64,000 bases of DNA from Aquabacterium sp. (GTDB lineage Bacteria > Pseudomonadota > Gammaproteobacteria > Burkholderiales > Burkholderiaceae_C): contig NZ_JACPYU010000022.1 of the NCBI RefSeq assembly GCF_016195855.1, positions 1 through 64,000 on the forward strand, in the 5' to 3' direction. The number at the start of each line of letters is the position of its first letter. Positions within the stretch are counted from its first letter, which is position 1. Positions 57,237-64,000 of this stretch are shown in pieces. Made by a program: the position numbers and the translations under genes. The notes beneath the pieces are model-generated. The model was not told where the DNA came from and did no database searches. It saw only the letters and a list, made by a program, of their open reading frames with translations.

Positions 57237-58895
57237 ATGTCTGTGACACCACTTCACGCCGAGACCAAGCCGGCGATCACCTCGCGAGCAGGGCGCGCCC
57301 TGTCGGCCTCCTTGCTGACCTTGAGCCTGACGCTGGCCCTGGCATTCGCAGTCGGGCCGCGCGATGTCCACGCGCTCACTGCCGACGAGGCCTATGCCCT
57401 CTCCGCCGGAGACAACGATGCCCGCATCGCCACCTTGCAAAAGCTGGTCGCCAAGGGTGACCCCGCTTTGCCTGCTTTCCTGGATGCGCTCGCCGCCGAC
57501 ACCGTCAAGGTGGCGGGCAACAAGGCCTACATCGTCTACGGCGACGAGGTGAAGGACGCTGCCACGGGCGCGCCTGCCAAACTGCCCGACGGCGCAGAAG
57601 ACGTGGTCAACAACAACCGCATGAGCAGCGAGATCGAGGCGGCGCTGGGCGCAGGCAAGTTGCTGTCCAAAGATGTGGCCACGCGCGCTGAAGCGATAGA
57701 TTCCTTGTCCAAGGCGGCGGACGAATCCAAGCTGCCCTTGATCGACAAGGCCTTGGCTGCTGAAACAGATCCCAAGCTCAAGACCTTGCTCAAGGCGGTG
57801 CGCGCCAAGGCCATGTTGTCGTCTTCAGACGCAGGCACCCGCATTGCCGCCACCAAGGCCCTGGCCGAAGACGCCACACCAGAAGCCCGCGCGCTCCTGA
57901 TGGAGCGCATGGCCGACGGCAGCGAGACGGATTCGGCCGTGAAAGGCTCGCTGCAACTGGCGCTGGACAAAGTCAACCGCAAACTGGCCTGGGGCGAGTA
58001 CGCCGGCGTGCTGTTCACCGGCATCAGCCTGGGCTCCATCCTGCTGCTGGCCGCGCTGGGCCTGGCCATCACCTATGGCCTGATGGGCGTGATCAACATG
58101 GCCCATGGTGAGCTGATGATGATCGGCGCCTACGCCACCTTTGCGGTGCAGAACGTCTTCCGCAACCATTTCCCCGGGGCGTTTGATTGGTACATCGTGC
58201 TGGCTGTGCCCGCGTCCTTCCTGGCCGCCGCCGCCGTGGGCGCTGTCCTGGAGCGCGGGGTGTTCCGCTTTTTGTATGGCCGCCCGCTGGAAACGCTGTT
58301 GGCGTCCTGGGGCGTGAGCCTGGTGCTGATGCAGGGCGTGCGCAGCCTGTTTGGCGCGCAGAACGTGCAGGTCGAGAACCCCGCGTGGATGTCTGGCGGT
58401 TTTGACATCCTCAGCAACCTGACCTTGCCTTACAACCGCCTGGTCATCATCGCGTTCGCGGGCGTGGTGCTGCTGGCCATGACCCTGCTGATTGCCAAGA
58501 CCCGCATGGGCCTGTTCGTGCGCAGCGTCACCCAGAACCGCCCGATGGCGTCGTGCATGGGCGTGAACACGGCGCGTGTGGACACCATGGCCTTCTCGCT
58601 GGGCGCGGGCATTGCCGGCCTGGCGGGTTGCGCCTTGTCGCAGATCGGAAATGTGGGGCCTGACCTGGGCCAGAACTACATCGTGGACTCGTTCATGGTG
58701 GTGGTGCTCGGTGGCGTGGGCCAGATCGCCGGCACCGTGTACGCCGCGATGGGCCTGGGCCTGATCAACAAGTTCCTGGAAGGGTGGGCCGGTGCGGTGC
58801 TGGCCAAGATCATGGTGCTGGTCATCGTGGTGATCTTCATCCAAAAGCGCCCGCAAGGCTTGTTTGCCATGAAGGGCCGCAGTGCCGAAGCCTGA
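57237..58895 (+). CDS. urtB: urea ABC transporter permease UrtB
   Basis: The 552-residue UrtB permease has an N-terminal signal-like helix, an Ala-rich periplasmic helical extension (residues ~40-235) usual for UrtB, and the LivH-like membrane domain beginning at LFTGISLGSILLLAALGLAI with the marker MGVINMAHGELMMIGAY. ATG 57237 follows the terminator; the reading from 57120 is rejected because it runs through that hairpin. Confidence 0.96.
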   Translation: MSVTPLHAETKPAITSRAGRALSASLLTLSLTLALAFAVGPRDVHALTADEAYALSAGDNDARIATLQKLVAKGDPALPAFLDALAADTVKVAGNKAYIVYGDEVKDAATGAPAKLPDGAEDVVNNNRMSSEIEAALGAGKLLSKDVATRAEAIDSLSKAADESKLPLIDKALAAETDPKLKTLLKAVRAKAMLSSSDAGTRIAATKALAEDATPEARALLMERMADGSETDSAVKGSLQLALDKVNRKLAWGEYAGVLFTGISLGSILLLAALGLAITYGLMGVINMAHGELMMIGAYATFAVQNVFRNHFPGAFDWYIVLAVPASFLAAAAVGAVLERGVFRFLYGRPLETLLASWGVSLVLMQGVRSLFGAQNVQVENPAWMSGGFDILSNLTLPYNRLVIIAFAGVVLLAMTLLIAKTRMGLFVRSVTQNRPMASCMGVNTARVDTMAFSLGAGIAGLAGCALSQIGNVGPDLGQNYIVDSFMVVVLGGVGQIAGTVYAAMGLGLINKFLEGWAGAVLAKIMVLVIVVIFIQKRPQGLFAMKGRSAEA

Positions 58896-58907
58896 GGAAA
58901 TCAAACC

Positions 58908-60050
58908 ATGAGTGCCGTGATGACTTCTTCCATGCCCCATCTGCCTGCGGTCACCGTGCCGCGCAGCGCCTTGGGATCCAAAGGCTGGACGGCCGTGGCC
59001 GCCGCCGTGATCACGGTACTGGTGCTGGCCCCCGTGCTCAACCTGCTGGTGCCCGAGGGCTCGGCCTTGCACCTGTCCGACTATGCCGTGGCCCTGATCG
59101 GCAAGATCATGTGCTACGCCATCTGTGCGCTGGCCATGGACCTGATCTGGGGCTATACCGGCATCCTCTCGCTGGGACACGGGCTGTTCTTCGCGCTGGG
59201 TGGCTACGGCATGGGCATGTACCTGATGCGCCAGATCGGCCGTGATGGCAGCTACCACAGCGATCTGCCGGACTTCATGGTCTTCCTGGACTGGAAGACC
59301 GTGCCCTGGCACTGGACCTTCAGCGAGTCCTTCATCGCGCAGATGATCCTGGTGGTGCTGGTGCCCGGCTTGCTGGCCTTCATCTTCGGCTTCTTTGCCT
59401 TCCGCTCGCGCATCAAGGGGGTGTACTTTTCCATCATCACCCAGGCGATGACGTTCGCGGCCATGCTGCTGTTCTTCCGCAATGAAACGGGCTTTGGCGG
59501 CAACAATGGCTTCACCGACTTCAAGCGCATCCTGGGCATCCCCATCGCGCAACCGTCCACCCGCATGGTGCTGTTCGTGCTCACGGGCATGACGCTGATC
59601 GGCTTTTACCTGATGGCCCGCTGGCTGGTGAACACCAAGTTCGGCCGCGTGCTGCAGGCCATCCGCGATGCCGAGAACCGCGTCATGTTCTGTGGCTACA
59701 ACCCGCTGGCCTACAAGCTGGCCATCTGGACGCTGTCTGCCGTGATGTGTGCCATTGCCGGGGCCCTGTATGTGCCGCAGGTGGGCATCATCAACCCCAG
59801 CGAGATGTCGGCCGCATCGGGTATCGAGATTGCCATCTGGGCGGCGGTGGGTGGTCGCGCCTCGTTGATCGGGCCGATCATCGGCGCCTTCTTTGTCAAC
59901 GGGGCCAAGAGCTGGTTCACCCAGGCGTTTCCCGAGTTCTGGCTGTACTTCCTGGGCGCGCTGTTCATCCTGGTGACCCTGTACCTGCCTGACGGCATCG
60001 TTGGTGGTGTGAAGAAGTTGCTCAACAAGAACCCCGAGGTAAAAGCATGA
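58908..60050 (+). CDS. urtC: urea ABC transporter permease UrtC
   Basis: The 380-residue LivM-like permease has nine to ten helices and the motif DLIWGYTGILSLGHGLFFAL. It follows urtB after 12 bases and overlaps urtD by four bases. Confidence 0.97.
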   Translation: MSAVMTSSMPHLPAVTVPRSALGSKGWTAVAAAVITVLVLAPVLNLLVPEGSALHLSDYAVALIGKIMCYAICALAMDLIWGYTGILSLGHGLFFALGGYGMGMYLMRQIGRDGSYHSDLPDFMVFLDWKTVPWHWTFSESFIAQMILVVLVPGLLAFIFGFFAFRSRIKGVYFSIITQAMTFAAMLLFFRNETGFGGNNGFTDFKRILGIPIAQPSTRMVLFVLTGMTLIGFYLMARWLVNTKFGRVLQAIRDAENRVMFCGYNPLAYKLAIWTLSAVMCAIAGALYVPQVGIINPSEMSAASGIEIAIWAAVGGRASLIGPIIGAFFVNGAKSWFTQAFPEFWLYFLGALFILVTLYLPDGIVGGVKKLLNKNPEVKA

Positions 60051-60946
60051 CACCGGAGTTGATGGAAGCGGGCACGCAAGCCCTGAACAAGCACTTGGGC
60101 CTGGTCACCAGCAACGCAGGGGAATCCGGCGGACGTGCAGCCTCGTATGGGCGCGTGGTGGAGCCCGATCAACTGGATGTGACCCATGGCTCCATCCTGT
60201 ATCTGGACGATATCTCGGTGAGCTTCGATGGTTTCAAGGCGCTCAACAAGCTGTGCCTGAACATCGCCGTGGGCGAGATGCGCTGCATCATCGGCCCCAA
60301 TGGCGCGGGCAAGACCACGATGATGGACGTCATCACCGGCAAGACCCGGCCTGATGCGGGCACGGCTTACTTCGGATCGACGATCGACCTGCTGGCCCGA
60401 CGCGAAAACGAGATCGCGCAGATCGGCATCGGGCGCAAGTTCCAGAAGCCCACGGTGTTCGAGCACCTGAGTGTGTTCGAGAACCTGGAGCTGGCCTTGA
60501 AGGCAGACCGCCGCGCACGTGCCTCGGTGTTCTTCAAGCTGAGCGGCGAGCAGCTGGACCGCATTGGCGAGATGCTCAAGCTCATCCACCTCAAGGGGCA
60601 GGCGCAGCGTACGGCGGGTTTGCTGTCGCACGGGCAGAAGCAGTGGCTGGAGATCGGCATGCTGCTGATGCAGGACCCCAAGCTGCTGCTGCTGGACGAG
60701 CCCGTGGCGGGCATGACCGATGAAGAAACCGAGCGCACGGCCGAGTTGTTCTTGTCGCTGGAGGGCGCGCACTCGCTGGTGGTGGTCGAGCACGACATGA
60801 AGTTCATCAACGAGCTGACCACGCGCGGCGCCAACGCCAATCGCAAACGGGTGACGGTGCTGCACGAGGGTTCGGTGCTGGCCGAGGGCACGTTGGCCGA
60901 TGTGCAGGCCAACGACAAAGTCGTTGAAGTCTATTTGGGGCGTTGA
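60047..60946 (+). CDS. urtD: urea ABC transporter ATP-binding protein UrtD
   Basis: The 299-residue LivG-like ATPase shows Walker A GPNGAGKTTMMD, the Q-loop region, a signature modified to LSHGQKQWLEIG as in UrtD and Walker B LLLLDEPVAGMT. Compared with most UrtD proteins it has an N-terminal extension of about 45 residues (Ala/Gly-rich) before LYLDDISVSFDG. Confidence 0.96.
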   Translation: MTPELMEAGTQALNKHLGLVTSNAGESGGRAASYGRVVEPDQLDVTHGSILYLDDISVSFDGFKALNKLCLNIAVGEMRCIIGPNGAGKTTMMDVITGKTRPDAGTAYFGSTIDLLARRENEIAQIGIGRKFQKPTVFEHLSVFENLELALKADRRARASVFFKLSGEQLDRIGEMLKLIHLKGQAQRTAGLLSHGQKQWLEIGMLLMQDPKLLLLDEPVAGMTDEETERTAELFLSLEGAHSLVVVEHDMKFINELTTRGANANRKRVTVLHEGSVLAEGTLADVQANDKVVEVYLGR

Positions 60947-60948
60947 AC

Positions 60949-61653
60949 ATGTTGTCGGTTGAAAGCGTTAACCAGTACTACGGCGGCTCGCATATCCTGC
61001 GCGGCCTGGACTTCGAGGCCAAGGTGGGCGAGGTCACGGTGGTGCTCGGCCGCAATGGCGTGGGCAAGACCACGCTGCTCAAGAGCCTGATGGGCCTGGT
61101 GCCGATCAAGTCCGGCGCCATCAAGCTGGGTGGGCAGGGCATCGACAGGCTCAAACCCTACGAGCGGGTGCGCATGGGCGTGGGCTATGTGCCGCAAGGC
61201 CGCGAGATCTTCGGGCGTCTGACGGTGGCCGAGAACCTGCAGATGGGGCTGGCCAGCAAGCCGGGCAGCACGCCTGTGCCGGAGCAGCTGTTCGAGCTGT
61301 TCCCCGTGCTCAAGCAGATGATGCACCGCCGCGGTGGCGACCTGTCTGGCGGGCAACAGCAGCAGTTGGCCATTGCCCGCGCGCTGGCGGCCGGCCCGAA
61401 GCTCTTGATCCTGGACGAGCCCACCGAAGGCATCCAGCCCAGCATCATCAAGGACATCGGCCGCGCCATCCGCAAACTGGCCGATGAAGGTCTGAACGGC
61501 CAGAAGATGGCCGTGGTGCTGGTCGAGCAGTTCTATGACTTCGCCGCCGAGCTGGCGGATCAGTATCTGGTGATGGAGCGCGGCGAGATCATCAAGCGAG
61601 GCAGGGGGGCCGACATGGCCACCGATGGCGTGCGGGACTTGATGTCGATCTGA
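60949..61653 (+). CDS. urtE: urea ABC transporter ATP-binding protein UrtE
   Basis: The 234-residue LivF-like ATPase shows GRNGVGKTTLLKSLMG, LSGGQQQQLAIARAL and LLILDEPTEGIQPSI. ATG 60949 begins two bases after the urtD stop. Its stop lies nine bases from the end of the convergent next gene. Confidence 0.97.
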   Translation: MLSVESVNQYYGGSHILRGLDFEAKVGEVTVVLGRNGVGKTTLLKSLMGLVPIKSGAIKLGGQGIDRLKPYERVRMGVGYVPQGREIFGRLTVAENLQMGLASKPGSTPVPEQLFELFPVLKQMMHRRGGDLSGGQQQQLAIARALAAGPKLLILDEPTEGIQPSIIKDIGRAIRKLADEGLNGQKMAVVLVEQFYDFAAELADQYLVMERGEIIKRGRGADMATDGVRDLMSI

Positions 61654-61662
61654 GTCCAGCCG

Positions 61663-62442
61663 TCAAGGACGGCGCGGGGCATCAAAGAATGGCAGCAAGG
61701 CCTTGGCTGCCTCGATGCGCAAGGCCATGGCCACGGTGTCATCGTTCATGACCTTGAGCAGGAAGCGCTTGGGGTCAAGGGCCGGCGCCGTGTCCCTGCT
61801 GCTGGCTTCGCGCAGCTCCAGCTGGTTTGGCTGGGGCTGGTCTGGCGATGGCGTCAGTTGCCCGCTCAGCCGCGCCTCAGCGCGCTGAAAGTCGGCGGGC
61901 GCGATGCTGTCGAGCCGGGACAGCAACTCTGCCTGGCCATGCTCGCTGGGCGGGAAGTCGAGCCAGGGCGTCTCGGCGAAAACAGGGGCCAGATCAGGCG
62001 CCACAAACGCCGACCAACGCTCGGCTTGCGCCTGCGGGGCCGGCACCAGGCTGGCGTGCTGGAACTGCAAGGGCGCCAGCGCAGTCACAGCCGGCAGCAT
62101 GCGGAGGCGTTCTGGCCCGATGCCTGGCAGATAGCGCACACGCAGGGCTTCCAGGAAGGCTGATGCGCGCGTGGCGGGCAGCGGCTCTGCAAGCGAAAAC
62201 CAAAGTTGGTAGCCATCGACACCGGATACCGCGATGGCCGGCGCAGGCAGCGCCAGGTCCACCTGCACGCCGTGCCAGACGGCAGACAGCGCGTCCCAGT
62301 CAGCCGGCCTGGCCAGTTCCAGCACCATCGCCCGTGTCCGGCCCTGGGCGTCAACGAGCCCGCTCGCCTGCGGATTGGCGTCCTGGTCGCCCGTTGCAAG
62401 TGGCAGGTAGAGGCGGCGCCGCTCGGATTGCAGTCTGCTCAT
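61663..62442 (-). CDS. protein of unknown function
   Basis: A 259-residue soluble protein, without signal peptide or membrane segment. The N-terminal two thirds have alternating strands and helices (VDLALPAPAIAVSGVDGYQL, then WFSLAEPLP), faintly like archaeo-eukaryotic primase-type folds, which I do not claim. The C-terminus PKRFLLKVMNDDTVAMALRI is helical and acidic. It follows a 78-residue gene after six bases and probably forms an operon with it. Confidence 0.7.
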   Translation of the reverse strand: MSRLQSERRRLYLPLATGDQDANPQASGLVDAQGRTRAMVLELARPADWDALSAVWHGVQVDLALPAPAIAVSGVDGYQLWFSLAEPLPATRASAFLEALRVRYLPGIGPERLRMLPAVTALAPLQFQHASLVPAPQAQAERWSAFVAPDLAPVFAETPWLDFPPSEHGQAELLSRLDSIAPADFQRAEARLSGQLTPSPDQPQPNQLELREASSRDTAPALDPKRFLLKVMNDDTVAMALRIEAAKALLPFFDAPRRP

Positions 62443-62448
62443 GGCGGC

Positions 62449-62685
62449 TCAGCAGCGCCCGGATCGCCGGCTGCGCGGCTGCAATTTATCCAGCTCGGCC
62501 AGTTGTTGCTTGAGCAGAATCAGCAAGGTGCGCGCGTCATCAACGGGCAGGGACAGGCAACTGATGACGGCTTGCTCATCGCGTGCCGGGCGAGGCTGCA
62601 CCAATACATCCACGCCCAACTCGATCAGGCCCCGGTTGTGCCGGGCCGATTTCAGGCGCTGAATTTCGATGTCGTAAGTTTTCAT
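62449..62685 (-). CDS. 78-residue protein of unknown function
   Basis: A small soluble protein beginning MKTYDIEIQRLKSARHNRG, with a VDVLVQPRPARDEQAVISCL middle and a helical, basic C-terminus (LILLKQQLAELDKLQPRSRR). The start at 62685 is clear from the pattern; the longer reading from 62850 overlaps the ATPase gene. It lies six bases upstream of the 259-residue gene, so the two are probably one operon. Confidence 0.72.
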   Translation of the reverse strand: MKTYDIEIQRLKSARHNRGLIELGVDVLVQPRPARDEQAVISCLSLPVDDARTLLILLKQQLAELDKLQPRSRRSGRC

Positions 62686-62746
62686 GTGTTTTCCCGCGAG
62701 TAAGGCAAGGCCCGATTGTCGGGCAATCTGTGACGGCATAGCCCGC

Positions 62747-64000
62747 TCATGCCTGGGTTGAATGCACCTGGCTTCTCGCAACGCCCCTGCGGCGCAACCC
62801 CAGTTTGCGCAACTCGCTGACCCACAGCACGGCGCTGCCCATGGCGACACAAAGCCCCCATTGCGCCAGGGTCAGCGGCGCGGTGCCAAAGGCCAGGTTC
62901 AACCAAGGCAGCTCGACCACCGCGATCTGCAAGCCCAGCCCCAGTGCCACGGCGGCCCACAGCCACCGGTTGCTGAACAGCCCTTGAAACGCGCTGTCGG
63001 TGTCGGAGCGGGCATTGAAGGCATTGAAGAACTGGCCCATTACCAGCACGGTGAAGGCGGCCGTTCGGGCGGTGGTCAGGTCCTGCGTGCCCTCCAGCAA
63101 ACCGCCGGGCAGGAACAGGTCCAGCGTCACCAGCGTGGCCAGCGCCAGCGCCAGGCCTGACTGCAGGACCGTGGCCCACATGCGGGCATCGATCACCCGG
63201 TCGCTGGGGTGGCGCGGGCGGCGGGCCATCACGTCGTCGCTGGATGGGTCCACGCCCATGGCCAGTGCAGGCCCTGAGTCCGTGATCAGGTTGATCCACA
63301 ACAGTTGGGTGGCCAGCAATGGCAGCACCACGTCACCGGACGCGTCGATCAGCCCAAGGACACGGGCACCGACCACGGCCAGCAGCACCGTCAACACCTC
63401 GCCCATATTGGACGACAGCAGGTAGCGCAAGAACTTGCGGATGTTGTCCAGGATGTTGCGGCCTTCGCGCACCGCGGCCACGATGGTGGCGAAGTTGTCA
63501 TCGGCCAGGATCATCTGCCCGGCCTCCTTGGTGACCTCGGTGCCCGTGATGCCCATGGCCACGCCGATGTCGGCCAGCTTGAGCGCGGGTGCATCGTTGA
63601 CACCATCGCCAGTCATGGCGACGACATGGCCCTGAGCCTGCAGCGCCTTGACGATGCGCAGTTTGTGGGCCGGTGCGACGCGGGCATACACCGAGGTGCT
63701 ACCTACGGCTTCGGCCAGGCGGGCATCGTCCATGGTGTCCAGATCGGCGCCGGTCAAGGCCGTGGCCCCAGGCGCGACGATGCCCAGGTCGCTGGCGATG
63801 CGGGCGGCGGTGCGGGGGTGGTCGCCTGTGATCATGATCACGCGGATGCCGGCGCGGTGTGCCTCCTTGATGGCCTGCGCAGCCTCGGCGCGAGGCGGGT
63901 CGATGATGCCGACCGTGCCCACGAAAATCAGGTCGCGCTCCAGGGCCTCGCCTTGCTGCTCGTGCTCATCGGGGGCCAGGGGCCGGTAAGCCACAGACAA
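62747..64000 (-). CDS. P-type cation-transporting ATPase, C-terminal part (gene continues beyond window)
   Basis: The last 417 residues of a type II P-type ATPase. The visible part contains the hinge TGDGVNDAPALKLADIGVAM, MITGDHPRTAARIASDLGI from the P domain and the C-terminal membrane helices with LLATQLLWINLITDSGPALA, features of Ca2+/Mn2+ or similar PMR1/SERCA-like pumps. The DKTGT phosphorylation site lies beyond the window. The ion cannot be told from this part. Confidence 0.9.
   Translation of the reverse strand: MSVAYRPLAPDEHEQQGEALERDLIFVGTVGIIDPPRAEAAQAIKEAHRAGIRVIMITGDHPRTAARIASDLGIVAPGATALTGADLDTMDDARLAEAVGSTSVYARVAPAHKLRIVKALQAQGHVVAMTGDGVNDAPALKLADIGVAMGITGTEVTKEAGQMILADDNFATIVAAVREGRNILDNIRKFLRYLLSSNMGEVLTVLLAVVGARVLGLIDASGDVVLPLLATQLLWINLITDSGPALAMGVDPSSDDVMARRPRHPSDRVIDARMWATVLQSGLALALATLVTLDLFLPGGLLEGTQDLTTARTAAFTVLVMGQFFNAFNARSDTDSAFQGLFSNRWLWAAVALGLGLQIAVVELPWLNLAFGTAPLTLAQWGLCVAMGSAVLWVSELRKLGLRRRGVARSQVHSTQA

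Noticed and set aside
57825..60053. 742-residue ORF opposite urtB and urtC
   Set aside because: Both permease genes are strongly supported on the plus strand; the antisense product is His/Gln-rich noise.

Overview
The window is high-GC, densely packed chromosomal DNA from a betaproteobacterium, most likely a Burkholderiales member near Aquabacterium, Leptothrix or Ideonella. This rests on gene content and protein character: a betaproteobacterial fliE/fliF-K/fliL-R set, a dapA-bamC pair, urease plus urtABCDE, a PEP-CTERM surface protein, an FeS-type photolyase and an Ala-rich lipoprotein. The genus is inference. I see no rRNA, prophage, insertion sequence or CRISPR array. One tRNA, Arg(CCT), is present.

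Layout. 0.2-3.6 kb: a putative metal-dependent hydrolase followed by two tandem AraC-type regulators. 3.7-11.2 kb: housekeeping genes (coaBC, dut, an SlyD-like isomerase, a RoxA-like ribosomal oxygenase, a small lipoprotein, dapA-bamC) and a short-chain dehydrogenase. 11.2-12.6 kb: an MFS transporter coupled to that dehydrogenase through a 44-residue membrane protein. 12.7-25.0 kb: flagellar export and motor genes, with fliE divergent from fliFGHIJK-LMNOPQR. 25.1-35.4 kb: a phosphoesterase, parE, a secreted SH3-like protein, two adjacent photolyases and parC. 35.4-41.1 kb: a small membrane protein, an HSDL2-like dehydrogenase, a Ser/Thr kinase-USP fusion beside a metallophosphatase, a short H-NS-like protein, a diguanylate cyclase and tRNA-Arg.

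41.1-61.7 kb is a urea region. The urease operon (ureA, a 62-residue His-containing membrane protein, ureB, ureC, an unexpected acyltransferase, ureE with a very His-rich tail, ureF, ureG) runs leftward. Divergent from it is a 1182-residue fusion of an NCS1-type permease, an eight-Cys module, a histidine kinase and a receiver, followed by a LuxR-type response regulator. After four to five unrelated genes comes urtABCDE, the high-affinity urea ABC transporter, with an intrinsic terminator between urtA and urtB and a repeated operator-like motif upstream of urtA. The simplest reading is a urea or nitrogen sensing, uptake and hydrolysis locus in which a transporter-like receptor feeds a phosphorelay. 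No ureD is present here, so it must lie elsewhere if the urease is active.

The right edge holds two small genes of unknown function and the C-terminal part of a P-type cation ATPase that runs off the window.
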